From Prunella strophiata (taxonomy: Eukaryota > Chordata > Aves > Passeriformes > Prunellidae), in contig JAZBQD010000034.1 of NCBI GenBank assembly GCA_036583965.1, positions 4,859,222 through 4,923,221 of the forward strand: a stretch of 64,000 bases of DNA, in the 5' to 3' direction. The translations under genes and the position numbers were made by a program. The notes under the pieces were generated by a model. The model made no database searches, was not told the origin of the DNA, and saw nothing but the letters and a program-made list of their open reading frames with translations. Numbering within the stretch: the first letter of the stretch is position 1; every line of letters starts with the position of its first letter. This document shows positions 46,937-58,327 of the stretch, in pieces.

Positions 46937-46966
46937 TCAGGGCTCGCCGCTCCGGGAGCCGCTCAT
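46937..46966 (-). CDS. 9-codon upstream ORF in the ADRB2 leader
   Basis: On the - strand an ATG at 46966 opens MSGSRSGEP and stops at TGA 46939-46937, 44 bases before the receptor ATG and in another frame. Human ADRB2 mRNA is known to carry a short upstream ORF of 19 codons that lowers receptor translation. The position is comparable, though the peptide is shorter and not similar. Function is inferred from that analogy. Confidence 0.55.
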   Translation of the reverse strand: MSGSRSGEP

Positions 46967-47086
46967 ACGGGATAAATACGGGACAGACACGGGACAGATA
47001 CGGGACAGGTGACAGACACGGGGCAGGTGCGGGGCCGCTCGGCTGGGGCACCTGGCACCGCTCCGCTGCCGTCCCGTCCCGGCAAT

Positions 47087-47122
47087 GTCCCAGCCCGTGT
47101 CCCAGCCCGTGTCCCAGCCCGT
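47087..47122 (-). repeat. 12-bp x 3 tandem repeat in the ADRB2 5' leader
   Basis: Three exact copies of GTCCCAGCCCGT (+ strand) at 47087-47098, 47099-47110 and 47111-47122. They lie at or just downstream of the predicted transcription start. Confidence 0.9.
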
Positions 47123-47135
47123 TAGGCGCCGCGGA

Positions 47136-47182
47136 GCTTTTTAAGTGACAGCAGCCCGTGACATCAGCCCGGCGCAGCCAAT
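47136..47182 (-). promoter_or_regulatory. ADRB2: ADRB2 core promoter: CCAAT, CRE-like and TATA-like boxes
   Basis: On the - strand, in transcription order: an inverted CCAAT box (ATTGG, 47182-47178), a CRE-like TGATGTCA (47166-47159, one base from TGACGTCA) and a TATA-like CTTAAAAAGC (47145-47136). Spacing is typical of a core promoter and predicts a start near 47110, giving a leader of about 215 bases. A CRE-like site would fit the known cAMP feedback on mammalian ADRB2 transcription. The region is CpG-rich. Confidence 0.6.
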
Positions 47183-47236
47183 GGCGGCCGGCACCGCACC
47201 CCGGCCCCCCCGCACCCCGCGGCCACCCCCGCCTGC

Positions 47237-47470
47237 CCCACGCGTGTCCCCGCCCCGTGTGCTGCATCCCTCCGTGTCCCCTGTCCCACGCGTGTCCCCG
47301 CCCCGTGTGCTGCATCCCCTCGTGTCCCCGCAGTCTGCTCCGTGCGCGCTGCCGTGTCCCCTGTCCCCCCCGTGTCCCCGCAGTCTGCTCCGTGCGCGCT
47401 GCCGTGTCCCCTGTCCCCCCCGTGTCCCCGCAGTCTGCTCCGTGCGCGCTGCCGTGTCCCCTGTCCCCGC
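47237..47470 (+). repeat. 48- and 50-bp GC-rich repeats upstream of ADRB2
   Basis: Two ~48-bp units starting at about 47241 and 47289 (CGCGTGTCCCCGCCCCGTGT, GCTGCATCCC), then three 50-bp units starting at 47321, 47371 and 47421 (CGTGTCCCCGCAGTCTGCTC, CGTGCGCGCTGCCGTGTCCC). All are CpG-rich and lie 60-330 bp upstream of the promoter boxes, so copy number could affect promoter context. Confidence 0.93.
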
Positions 47471-50400
47471 GCCGGGGTGGCGCTGCCCGCTGCCCGCACT
47501 GCCGTGTCCCCCGTGCCCTGTGCCCGCAGTGCCCTCCCTGCGTCACTGATGGCCCCACTCCCCGCCCGGGGGTGTCCCCACCCCACCCGTGTCCCCTGTG
47601 TGCTCAGCAGGATGCACAGCAGCAGGAAAATCCCGAGGGCTCTGGGGCTCCTGGCAGTGGGGAACCCCTGGCACCCTGTTGTCCTGGTCACAGGATGTCA
47701 CCCAGGTGCCCATCCCTGCCAGTCCCCAGCTCAGTGCTCTTGCTGCCCCCCGGCTGTGGGGTGCATCCAAGTGAAGCATTCACAGAAATCCCAGAGCTGG
47801 TCAAGGGTAGAGACACCCCTCAGCTGTCCTGGGAGCACTGACCAGGCAGGCAGTGACCACTGGACACTGTGGCCGGCCACGCTGCAGCCAGGCATGTGGT
47901 CAGAGTCAGACACTATCACAGGCACTCCCCTCCAAAACAAACAAATTGGCTGAATAAGGGCTAAGGAATCCTGAAAACTTCCTTTCAGCCTGACAGGAGA
48001 TAACGCTGCCTCTGGAGTTTCATTTCTGCCATCCCTCTGAGGCAGCACTGCTCTCCAGAGACACACCTCACTCTGCTGGCCCTGGCTGCTTTCAGAGGTG
48101 ACAGCTGAAAGCTGTGGTTCTAAAACTGCCCTGTGCCACAGAAAGGGAGAAAATAAAGAATTCTTTCCTCCCAGATTACCCCAATGCCCCCAGCAGCAGC
48201 TGCAGGTCAGTCCCTGGTTGGATGCAGCCCTGTGGCACTCCCATGGCACAGGCAGTGCCAGCCTCCTGTCAGCAATTAAACACTTATCAGTGGTGAATCT
48301 TATTTGAAACTCATCCAGGGCTCTGATGCATTTTCATGATTCTGCCTCATTTCTCCTGCAGTACTGGGGTGCCAGGGCCAGGTTCCCCACTTTTTGCTGT
48401 CTTTGCCCCACACCACAGCCTGCTGGCTGTCCATGTCACACCCCAGCTGTGCTGGGGATATTTATAGAGAAGGGAGGAAGTTTTGTGGTTTAAACCAGAG
48501 GGGCAGATGAGGTACTGCAATCAGGAAATGAGATTAAAGGCAGTTCTGAAGTGTCTGTCTTGCCCTGAACTGGTGGCTTCCCTGCTTTTCCCACACTCCA
48601 CCTCTGCATCCCACACACTTCAGAGGTTTAAAAGTGAAGAGACCAGGAACAGAAGATCCAAAAGATCCAGAAGTCACCTCCCTCTCCCACTGCAGACATC
48701 TGGGAAAGCAGGGACACTGGGAGGAGCTCATGACCTGAGCTGATTACCTGGAGCTTCCCCTGCCTGTTAAATAAATAAAGTAAAAAAGGAGCCATCCCTC
48801 CCTGCACTCACAGCAGGCAGAGCTGGGACCTGCTGGGTCCAGTTTGTGGCACTGAGGCTTTCACAGCCCTCACCCTGGCAGGGCTGTGGTGCACAGGAGC
48901 TCAGGGAGCCCCAGCTGGGTGCAATATCCACTCCCACCCTCTGCCCCAGGCCAGCAGAGCTCACCTTGCAGGGAAAACATGACCAGAAGCTCCTGGGAAA
49001 GCAGGGATGTGGAGGAGATGTAATAGTGGGAAAGAAAAAACCAGAAGGAAAAGCAGAAATGGTGGGAGCTACACCTCATCCTCAGCTCCCTGTTCCCCTT
49101 GTGTGGTAAGAGCTGATGTGACAGCTCTAGGAAGCACTCGAGGTGTCAGGTGAGTTCCTGGGCTGTTCCTGAGTATTCTGACTCCAAATCCAACCATTCC
49201 TAAAGAATTAAGTCCCCTGTCCTAATAAACATACAGATCTTCATCCTACAGATGTTCAGCCTTGCAGGCAGCACTGGGCCCTGGCAGGAGCAGAAGCAGA
49301 TTTGGGGATGTGGTGAGAAAACCCCTGCTCTGAGAGATTCAAAGGTGAATCTCTGCTTTGCAACAAGTGTTTTACCAAGGCAGCCCTGTCTCTGCCAGTC
49401 CCCTCCAGAGGCAGCTCCAGGGCTCTGTAAATCTGTGCCCAGGGTGCAGGGATCAGCCAGCTCAATTCCCAGCTCCATATTTTGTCTTTCTTGTACTCTG
49501 TTCAAAGAAATCTCAGCCTGGGCTTTGGGCAAGTAGGCTGTGCTGGAGGAAGCAGGGCAAGGCTGATTTTTGTTCCTTGGTTTTATCCCTTGGTTTCCTC
49601 TTTTTGGCAATCTTTGCTCACCTTTTAGGGTGGGCACAGGGCTTGAGGTGATTTTTGTCTTTAACTCCACACCTGTGGCTGTCCGTGAGTTGGACAAGTG
49701 ACCACAGGTTCAAAAAAAGTCAGAAATTTGCCTGACATAAAAATAAATCCCATCACCCCAAGTCTCACTGGTTTTTGAGGTTTGCATGGCTTTACCTGTG
49801 CTTTTGAGTAATTATTAGATTTCCATCAGGTTCAAGGCTTCATATTGGAACAAATACAACACCAAACCTCAGAGATGTTATAAACACAGTTCAGTTTGAA
49901 TTATTTTGGAGGGAAGAGCCCTAAAATGGCTCCTTCTGAGTTCCTTGGACTTGCAGGGTGTCAAAACCAGACAGATCCCATTTGTTTCATGGCCCACTGG
50001 CCCTGGTGCTTTGTCATCACACTGATCTTTTCCCTTTTCATAATTGGATGTGTGCTCCCTCCTCACTGAGTGACATTTGAAGAGCAGCCTGTGGGATCAA
50101 TGAGAAAGCAGGGCTGGCAGAGAGAAATAATCACTTTTATCAGCCCAACTGACATAATTGGAATAAACAGCCAGGCTTTGGGCATGGAAGACTTTCCTGA
50201 GGGCTGTGAGGAGCTGGATGCTGGCCCTATCTTGCCTGCCCAGATGTTTATCACAAACACTCTGGAATTAAGTGGCCTGGCCAGATCAGGCTCTTGGCAA
50301 GAGCTTGGAAGTGACACAAAAGCAGCGTTTGGCAGCAGGGGAATTTGTGAAATTCCTTGCAGGGAAGGGTGTGAGGAGGCAGCAGGATGCAGAGAGCAGG

Positions 50401-50650
50401 GAGAGATCTCTCCTCCTGCAGGAGCTGGCTGCCAGCAGCCCTGAAAGGAAACTGCTGGGCACGGGGGATGAGCCCGGTGCAGAGTGAGGAACCTGACACT
50501 GCTGGAACAGCTGAGCACCAGCACCGCAGGGATCCATTGTCTCTGGGCCAAAGGCTGAGCTGCTCAGCCATCAGTCAGCGCTGCTGTGGAGGCAGGTGAC
50601 AGAGTGACACAGCACGAGGGCAGCAGAGGAAGCGGGGAGAGCAGGGCAGG
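47471..50650. other. Intergenic, nothing recognised
   Basis: 3.2 kb of unique sequence upstream of ADRB2. No gene, RNA or transposon was recognised. Confidence 0.35.
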
Positions 50651-50654
50651 CACG

Positions 50655-51135
50655 GATAAAAGATGTTTATTGTCGGTGTCTCTCAGTGCTTCGAGATGAC
50701 CCCGATCAGTTGGAAAGTCTCTGTGTTCTGGCCCGAGAAACCGAAGAAGGAGTCAGGAGCTTCTTGTGCAGTTTTCAAGGTTGTTTATTGTTTTTTATCT
50801 AATAGATTTTTCTCCTGACCAGCCCAGGTCCGTTCGGCAGGTCTGTCCATAGTGCACTGCCCACCTCTGGGGCGGTGTTGACTTTTTATACTAAAAACTC
50901 CCTGTACATTATTTACAGTTATTTTCCAATACCTATCACCTGTGTTACACAGTCCAACTCTACTCTAAACCAATCCAAAAGTGCCACCATCACCTAGAAG
51001 ATGGAGGCTGTGAAGAAGGAGAAAGAAGGACAGAACACGCCCAAATTCCTCCATCTTGACCCCCTAACCCTTATTCTAAAAAACCCCAAAATTCTACTTT
51101 TTCACCCTGTGATAAACTAATTATTACTCTACTTA
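50655..51135 (-). mobile_element. Solo LTR of an avian endogenous retrovirus, - strand
   Basis: Read on the - strand: an A-rich U3, GTATAAAAAG TATA box (50891-50882), then AATAAA (50789-50784), and a short U5 with GGTTTCTCGGGCCAGAAC. The TATA-to-poly(A) spacing of ~100 bp suits an LTR R region. The sequence resembles abundant songbird ERV LTRs. No internal viral genes are attached, so it is probably a recombination remnant. Boundaries are approximate. Confidence 0.65.
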
Positions 51136-51189
51136 ATTTGTGTGGCTTGTAATTCTTCATATAAAGTTGGTAATCTTTTCCATGGCTCA

Positions 51190-52400
51190 AAATCAAAGGC
51201 ACAGGGGTCTTGGGCTGTGTGCCAAGGGCTCTGAGCCCCCTGCCAGGGGCTGCAGCCACCCAGGGCAGCCAGAGGGATGTGCTGATTTCCAACAGTTTAT
51301 CACTGCTTTTTGTCTTCCCCTCGCTGTTTTTCCCACAACTGAACAGGGTTTTCAGAAGCACAGGAGATTGCTGTCTCCAAGCCCCTCTCAGCTTGTGCCC
51401 CTGAGCCCATGGTGCCAGCACTGTCCCTTGTCCTGTGCCCAGGTCTGGTGTCCTGGCAGGCTGTGGGGCTGCAGAAGGGGGATGTGCCACACATGGGGGT
51501 TTTGGAGTGGTTTCTGCTCCATCACTCCCACCCAGCAGCTCGGAGGGGACACCAGCCAGGGGCAGTGGGGCCACCTTGATGCAGCCATAAATTCCCTGGG
51601 CTGGAGCTGTGGCCTGAGTCACACTCATGGTGTGAGGCCAAGGCTGATTCCAAGACAAATGCACCAAATTCTGGCTGAATTGAAGGTGCCTTCTGATTTA
51701 AAACCCTTTCCCTGCCTTTCTGAGCTGCTCAGACAATTCTCAGTGTCATTAAGCAGGGGACAAATGATGTGGCACCTCCACTGGTGTAAAGCTCTGACTC
51801 CCATAAATAATGGCCATGGATACAGGAGATATTCCATGAAAACCACACAGGGAGCTCTGCCCTCTCCACCTCTCCATCCAGGAGGGGCTGCTGTGCCCCC
51901 AGGGTGAGTCCTGGAGCTGAGGACACAGCTCCCTGTCTGCAGGGAGGACAGACCTCCACCTCACTCCTAATTTTAGAAGGCTGCTCCATGAGCTGGTAGG
52001 AAAAGGAACTCCATGTGCTGGAATATGTGTGGAGTCCAAGAGGAAATTTGGTTTTTCCTGAGAGCTTTCTTATCAAATCTGCCTCGTATCAAACCCAAAA
52101 TAGCTGAGTGGCTGCTGAGCTTTGCCTCAGCTCCGAGGGGATGGATTGAGGAGGAATTAATTGCTGCAGGGTGGGATGGCCACAGTGAGATGTTCTTCAT
52201 CTGGGGCAAACCCAAGAGCTTTAATTTGGTTTAATCACCTTTTCCTCCTGGATTCCATGGACCTTTGCAGCCATTGTGCCCATGATTTTCTGTTTTCCCT
52301 CAATGAAACACAATCAACTATTCCTTATTCTCCAGGAATATTAAGAGGACATTCACTTGTGTCTATTTGTTCTTTTGGAGCAACTTCACAAGACAGTCCT
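51190..52400. other. Intergenic, nothing recognised
   Basis: Unique sequence up to the 16-bp array. Confidence 0.35.
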
Positions 52401-54379
52401 AAAAAGTTTGGGTTTCAAAAAGTTTGGGTTTCAAAAAGTTTGGGTTTCAAAAAGTTTGGGTTTCAAAAAGTTTGGGTTTCAAAAAGTTTGGGTTTCAAAA
52501 AGTTTGGGTTTCAAAAAGTTTGGGTTTCAAAAAGTTTGGGTTTCAAAAAGTTTGGGTTTCAAAAAGTTTGGGTTTCAAAAAGTTTGGGTTTCAAAAAGTT
52601 TGGGTTTCAAAAAGTTTGGGTTTCAAAAAGTTTGGGTTTCAAAAAGTTTGGGTTTCAAAAAGTTTGGGTTTCAAAAAGTTTGGGTTTCAAAAAGTTTGGG
52701 TTTCAAAAAGTTTGGGTTTCAAAAAGTTTGGGTTTCAAAAAGTTTGGGTTTCAAAAAGTTTGGGTTTCAAAAAGTTTGGGTTTCAAAAAGTTTGGGTTTC
52801 AAAAAGTTTGGGTTTCAAAAAGTTTGGGTTTCAAAAAGTTTGGGTTTCAAAAAGTTTGGGTTTCAAAAAGTTTGGGTTTCAAAAAGTTTGGGTTTCAAAA
52901 AGTTTGGGTTTCAAAAAGTTTGGGTTTCAAAAAGTTTGGGTTTCAAAAAGTTTGGGTTTCAAAAAGTTTGGGTTTCAAAAAGTTTGGGTTTCAAAAAGTT
53001 TGGGTTTCAAAAAGTTTGGGTTTCAAAAAGTTTGGGTTTCAAAAAGTTTGGGTTTCAAAAAGTTTGGGTTTCAAAAAGTTTGGGTTTCAAAAAGTTTGGG
53101 TTTCAAAAAGTTTGGGTTTCAAAAAGTTTGGGTTTCAAAAAGTTTGGGTTTCAAAAAGTTTGGGTTTCAAAAAGTTTGGGTTTCAAAAAGTTTGGGTTTC
53201 AAAAAGTTTGGGTTTCAAAAAGTTTGGGTTTCAAAAAGTTTGGGTTTCAAAAAGTTTGGGTTTCAAAAAGTTTGGGTTTCAAAAAGTTTGGGTTTCAAAA
53301 AGTTTGGGTTTCAAAAAGTTTGGGTTTCAAAAAGTTTGGGTTTCAAAAAGTTTGGGTTTCAAAAAGTTTGGGTTTCAAAAAGTTTGGGTTTCAAAAAGTT
53401 TGGGTTTCAAAAAGTTTGGGTTTCAAAAAGTTTGGGTTTCAAAAAGTTTGGGTTTCAAAAAGTTTGGGTTTCAAAAAGTTTGGGTTTCAAAAAGTTTGGG
53501 TTTCAAAAAGTTTGGGTTTCAAAAAGTTTGGGTTTCAAAAAGTTTGGGTTTCAAAAAGTTTGGGTTTCAAAAAGTTTGGGTTTCAAAAAGTTTGGGTTTC
53601 AAAAAGTTTGGGTTTCAAAAAGTTTGGGTTTCAAAAAGTTTGGGTTTCAAAAAGTTTGGGTTTCAAAAAGTTTGGGTTTCAAAAAGTTTGGGTTTCAAAA
53701 AGTTTGGGTTTCAAAAAGTTTGGGTTTCAAAAAGTTTGGGTTTCAAAAAGTTTGGGTTTCAAAAAGTTTGGGTTTCAAAAAGTTTGGGTTTCAAAAAGTT
53801 TGGGTTTCAAAAAGTTTGGGTTTCAAAAAGTTTGGGTTTCAAAAAGTTTGGGTTTCAAAAAGTTTGGGTTTCAAAAAGTTTGGGTTTCAAAAAGTTTGGG
53901 TTTCAAAAAGTTTGGGTTTCAAAAAGTTTGGGTTTCAAAAAGTTTGGGTTTCAAAAAGTTTGGGTTTCAAAAAGTTTGGGTTTCAAAAAGTTTGGGTTTC
54001 AAAAAGTTTGGGTTTCAAAAAGTTTGGGTTTCAAAAAGTTTGGGTTTCAAAAAGTTTGGGTTTCAAAAAGTTTGGGTTTCAAAAAGTTTGGGTTTCAAAA
54101 AGTTTGGGTTTCAAAAAGTTTGGGTTTCAAAAAGTTTGGGTTTCAAAAAGTTTGGGTTTCAAAAAGTTTGGGTTTCAAAAAGTTTGGGTTTCAAAAAGTT
54201 TGGGTTTCAAAAAGTTTGGGTTTCAAAAAGTTTGGGTTTCAAAAAGTTTGGGTTTCAAAAAGTTTGGGTTTCAAAAAGTTTGGGTTTCAAAAAGTTTGGG
54301 TTTCAAAAAGTTTGGGTTTCAAAAAGTTTGGGTTTCAAAAAGTTTGGGTTTCAAAAAGTTTGGGTTTCAAAAAGTTTGG
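52401..54379 (+). repeat. Perfect 16-bp array AAAAAGTTTGGGTTTC, ~124 copies
   Basis: 1,979 bp of identical AAAAAGTTTGGGTTTC units; no variant unit was found by eye. All three + frames are open because the 48-base super-period has no stop, so overlapping ORFs of 666-782 codons appear. The GGGTTT core looks telomere-like, but the unit is not TTAGGG. Confidence 0.98.
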
Positions 54380-54794
54380 TCCTGCAGGAAACCACCATCA
54401 GACCATGCAAAGTCAGTTGTTTAATTGCTACCATCAACTAATTTGCTTAATTGGCGGCCGAGTGTGGTGGCGAGGAGGGTGGGAAGCACGCAGCTCTCCG
54501 GAGAGGTGAAGAACAGGCAGAATTCCCCCTCCCCTCGCTCCCTCTCAGCCTGGCCATGGTGTGAGCCCTGTTCAGTCCTTCCCTTGCTCCGGGGGGATCC
54601 CGCAGCCCATTCCCAGCTCGTCTCGCACATCCCACCTTTTATATTCCAGCCTCATTTCCTCATTCAGGAACTGCGCTGAAGGCAGAGCAGCCCCTGCAAG
54701 GGCACCGCCCTGGGAGGAATTCTGAAGGAATTACAGACGGAATTAGAGGACTCATTATGCTTTAGATGATGCTTTAGATTTATTTTTCTTATCC
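54380..54794. other. Intergenic, nothing recognised
   Basis: Unique sequence between the array and an LTR-like element. Confidence 0.35.
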
Positions 54795-55240
54795 TCTGCA
54801 CAGGCAGGAAGGGTGAGTTCGGCTCACATCTTCACCGCAGGGCACAGGAGGTCACAAGACCTCTCCTTACAAGATTTTTAAAGTATTTATTAACTATTAA
54901 AACACTGCTAACAAGGTTATTTATGCTTTTGACTTAATCTTTAAATATTTTGTCTTATGGACCTATGCTACAGTGTAAGCTTTCTTAGCTAATCATGTTA
55001 TGGCACACAAACTTACAGTACTGCACTCCAAAACTCTAATATTTCTTCTACTTAGCCTAATGTGTCTCTGCTTTAAACTATAAATCCACATTCTCTCTTC
55101 TAGCACCTAAGTTTGGAAGCCTTTTCCAAGGTCTCAGGATCAAGTCCTGGGTTTAATTCTAAGCTTTGTCTTCCAGGCCCAGAGTTCTGAGAGTTCTCTG
55201 CATTTCGGATTCCAGCACCACCCGGGCTCTTTCCCCTCTG
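54795..55240 (-). mobile_element. Probable ERV LTR, - strand
   Basis: An AT-rich ~450-bp block with sharp compositional borders. On the - strand it contains ATAGTTAATAAATAC (poly(A)-signal-like) followed by a U5-like GACCTCCTGTGCC end. It resembles songbird ERV LTRs from memory. The ends are not defined and no target duplication was seen. Confidence 0.5.
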
Positions 55241-55257
55241 GAATGTGAGACAAACCC

Positions 55258-55343
55258 AGTTTAACTCCTTAAACAAACCTCATTTAACTCCTTAAACAAA
55301 CCTCATTTAACTCCTTAAATAAACCTCATTTAACTCCTTAAAC
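55258..55343 (+). repeat. 23-bp minisatellite, ~4 copies
   Basis: Units of AACTCCTTAAACAAACCTC followed by ATTT; one unit has AAATAAACC. Confidence 0.93.
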
Positions 55344-55344
55344 A

Positions 55345-55560
55345 ATGCCGGTAATTGCTTTTAGATGGGCTATTGTGTGAGGCACCCAGCTCGGAGATGG
55401 CATCATGGAACGGGGCTTTGTGTGGTACCGAGATTTAATAGCACGGCCAGATTACATCTCTGACGAGTGGTTTTATTTGCTGCGCGATGGTAATTGGGTG
55501 ATTTTAATCTGGGGTTGATTTTATTTTAATTTTTCGGGATGTTGCCAGCCCTGAGGGAAA
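55345..55560. promoter_or_regulatory. Candidate conserved non-coding element
   Basis: AT-rich, non-repetitive, with scattered CpGs and several homeodomain-like cores (GGTAATTGC, GGTAATTGGGTGATTTTAAT). Texture like a developmental enhancer. Conservation could not be tested. Confidence 0.25.
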
Positions 55561-56591
55561 TGGTGTAAGGCTGTCTGGTGCTAAAATTAGCCCTGGCAGA
55601 GCTCAAAGTCGCCCCTTCCATCAGCTCCAGGCAGAATATTTGGGATTAAAAACGGCTCCAAATCTGACCAGAGAACCTGCAATTTCTACCTCTCCTACTC
55701 CCACTGTTAACCTTTTCCATGGGGGCACAGACTCAAAGTTTTTAGAACTTTGTGCTCTCCAGAATTCCTCCCCATTCCCCAGAGAACAGGAATTTTCTCC
55801 CTCATTTCACCAGAAGGTATCAAAGGCTCAGCTTTTTGCCTTAAAAAATCCACCTGAGGACTTTTGGGTTGCAACCCTGGAGATGCTGCTGCAGAAGAGA
55901 AATTCTCCAGGCACCAACCCTTGTGCAGTTTTCTCTCAGAGTCACCTGTGTCCATCTCTGAGTGCAGGAAATCCCTGAGAGAAGTTTTCTCCATTACATT
56001 TCCAGTTCTAGGAATATTTCCCCCCCCCCAAAAAAAAAATATCTCTTGGCTTCTCTCCTGCAGCTGAGCTGCTCTCCAGGGCAGGAGCAGAAGGCCAGGC
56101 CAGGTAAACCAAGATAATAATGAAGATTTGAATGCTCGAGGTGAGCACAACACCGTGCTGGCTCCCTGCCTTCTCCCCAGAATGAAAGAAATTCGTGCAA
56201 CCTTCCTGCTGTGCCCATTAAATATTCCTGCAGGGAACCCAGCCCTGCCCAGCCATTGATGCCCACCTCAAAGGTCAAAGCCATTCGGTTTCATAATCAC
56301 TTGTGAGACCCTCTGGTGGAAGTGGGAGGCTGGGAAAGGTGTCCTGGAGGAGCAGGTGGAGCAAGGAGGGAGAGGCTGCACTGCCCAAATGCAGGGCTGG
56401 GTGGAAATGTGGATGGAAATGTGGGGTGGGATTTTAGGAGGGGAAAAGGCAGAAATGCCACTGTGATGCCTTGGGAAGGCTGAGCTAGAGCAGAGACTGG
56501 GCAGAGCTAAAGAATAAAGCAGGGATTTATTAAAAAGGATCTCCTCAATGGATGCACCTTGGGCAGCACAAGAGCCCAGCCAGGGCTGCAC
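55561..56591. other. Intergenic, nothing recognised
   Basis: Unique sequence with a C-run/A-run junction at 56021-56039. No gene was recognised. Confidence 0.35.
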
Positions 56592-56908
56592 CCAAGATGA
56601 ACCAAAATGGGCACAAAATCAATCCAAGATGAACCAAAATGGGCACAAAATCAATCCAAGATGAACCAAAATGGTCCCAAAATGAACCCAAGATGAACCA
56701 AAATGGGCACAAAATCAATCCAAGATGAACCAAAATGGGCACAAAATGAACCCAAGATGAACCAAAATGGTCACAAAATCAATCCAAGATAAACCAAAAT
56801 GGTCCCAAAATGAACCCAAGATGAACCAAAATGGCACAAAATCAATCCAAGATGAACCAAAATGGGCACAAAATGAACCCAAGATGAACCAAAATGGTCC
56901 CAAAATGC
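56592..56908 (+). repeat. ~31-bp minisatellite, ~10 copies
   Basis: Units of CCAAGATGAACCAAAATGG followed by GCACAAAATCAAT or TCCCAAAATGAAC; the two unit types alternate. The - strand frame reads as a repeated FGSSWIDFVPILVHLGL, an artefact. Confidence 0.95.
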
Positions 56909-57827
56909 ACGACTGTCACCACCAAGAACTGATGGGAGCACCAGGCTTTGTCCCACAAAAACAAGAGGTGACTGCAGGGAAGGAACTCCTGTCCCTGTCA
57001 TTTGAGAGCAACTCACTCCTTTAGTTTCCATATCTTGAATTGCTTCCTGAGGGCCTGGCTGAGGTGGAGAGGCTGGGATTTTACAGGCACAGGAGGTGTG
57101 GGGCAGCTCCAGTGTCTGATGTCAGGCTTGTCATCTGGAAAAGAGCCTTGTCCCTGTCCAGACTGAGAGTTCCAGGGTGGCTGTAGCTGATGGACCCTGG
57201 TAAGGAACATTTGTAGGAAGGTTTGCATTCCCTTTCCCTGGAAATCTCTGCTCATTCCTATGGCATGAGTTAAGGCAGCTGCTGGGTTCAAGTGGGTGCA
57301 GTTTTAAAAGGGAAAATCCTGCTTGAAGCCCAAAATAAATAATTATGGATCCAGCCATATGAAAAATAATTATAAGGCTTTAAATAAGCTAAAGTAAAAT
57401 AAACAGCATCCCTCTCCTCTACCTGCTGGCAGCCTGAGCCCAGCTTTGCCAGCCATGGATGTGGATGGATTTTTGGAGCAGGTGAAGGAGCTTGGAGTGG
57501 CTGCATCTCTCTGGAATCTGGTGCCAAGGGCAACAACCTCCTCCTGCAGAGCAGCAGTGGGACCAGGAGCCCGTGGGTCTGGCCCCAGCACTGCCACCAC
57601 CAGCCAAGTCACCCAGGTTTGCCTTTCCCCCAAGGATTTAAAGCTCATTAATTATCCACTCCTCACAGTCTGGGTTATTGTTGTCATTTTACATGAAGTC
57701 AGCAGCTTTTGTGGGAGATGGGGGAGACCCCAGTTCACAGGAATTTTGCTGTGGGGGGAGGAATTCCTGACAGACCCAGCCCTCAGCTGTTTGATGTTTC
57801 TCTGGAGATAAAATCTTTCCAAATTTT
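56909..57827. other. Intergenic, nothing recognised
   Basis: Unique sequence; no gene was recognised. Confidence 0.35.
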
Positions 57828-58327
57828 NNNNNNNNNNNNNNNNNNNNNNNNNNNNNNNNNNNNNNNNNNNNNNNNNNNNNNNNNNNNNNNNNNNNNNNNN
57901 NNNNNNNNNNNNNNNNNNNNNNNNNNNNNNNNNNNNNNNNNNNNNNNNNNNNNNNNNNNNNNNNNNNNNNNNNNNNNNNNNNNNNNNNNNNNNNNNNNNN
58001 NNNNNNNNNNNNNNNNNNNNNNNNNNNNNNNNNNNNNNNNNNNNNNNNNNNNNNNNNNNNNNNNNNNNNNNNNNNNNNNNNNNNNNNNNNNNNNNNNNNN
58101 NNNNNNNNNNNNNNNNNNNNNNNNNNNNNNNNNNNNNNNNNNNNNNNNNNNNNNNNNNNNNNNNNNNNNNNNNNNNNNNNNNNNNNNNNNNNNNNNNNNN
58201 NNNNNNNNNNNNNNNNNNNNNNNNNNNNNNNNNNNNNNNNNNNNNNNNNNNNNNNNNNNNNNNNNNNNNNNNNNNNNNNNNNNNNNNNNNNNNNNNNNNN
58301 NNNNNNNNNNNNNNNNNNNNNNNNNNN
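57828..58327. other. Assembly gap, exactly 500 N
   Basis: A second placeholder gap of the same size as the first. True length unknown. Confidence 0.99.

Noticed and set aside
43095..47012. A 1,305-codon open frame on the + strand (LSCPV repeats)
   Set aside because: It is the pentamer array plus the antisense of ADRB2; stops are absent because the repeat has none in any frame.
43062..47558. A 1,498-codon open frame on the - strand containing ADRB2
   Set aside because: The upstream part is leader and promoter DNA without a conserved protein, the receptor starts at 46892, and the downstream part is the GGACA array. Only the receptor core is supported.
52401..54379. Interstitial telomere
   Set aside because: The unit contains GGGTTT but never TTAGGG, and the 16-bp period does not fit telomeric repeats.
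52161..54509. Three overlapping + frames of 666-782 codons (KFGFQKVWVSKSLGF repeats)
   Set aside because: All three frames are open through the same 16-bp array, which shows lack of a stop codon and not coding selection.
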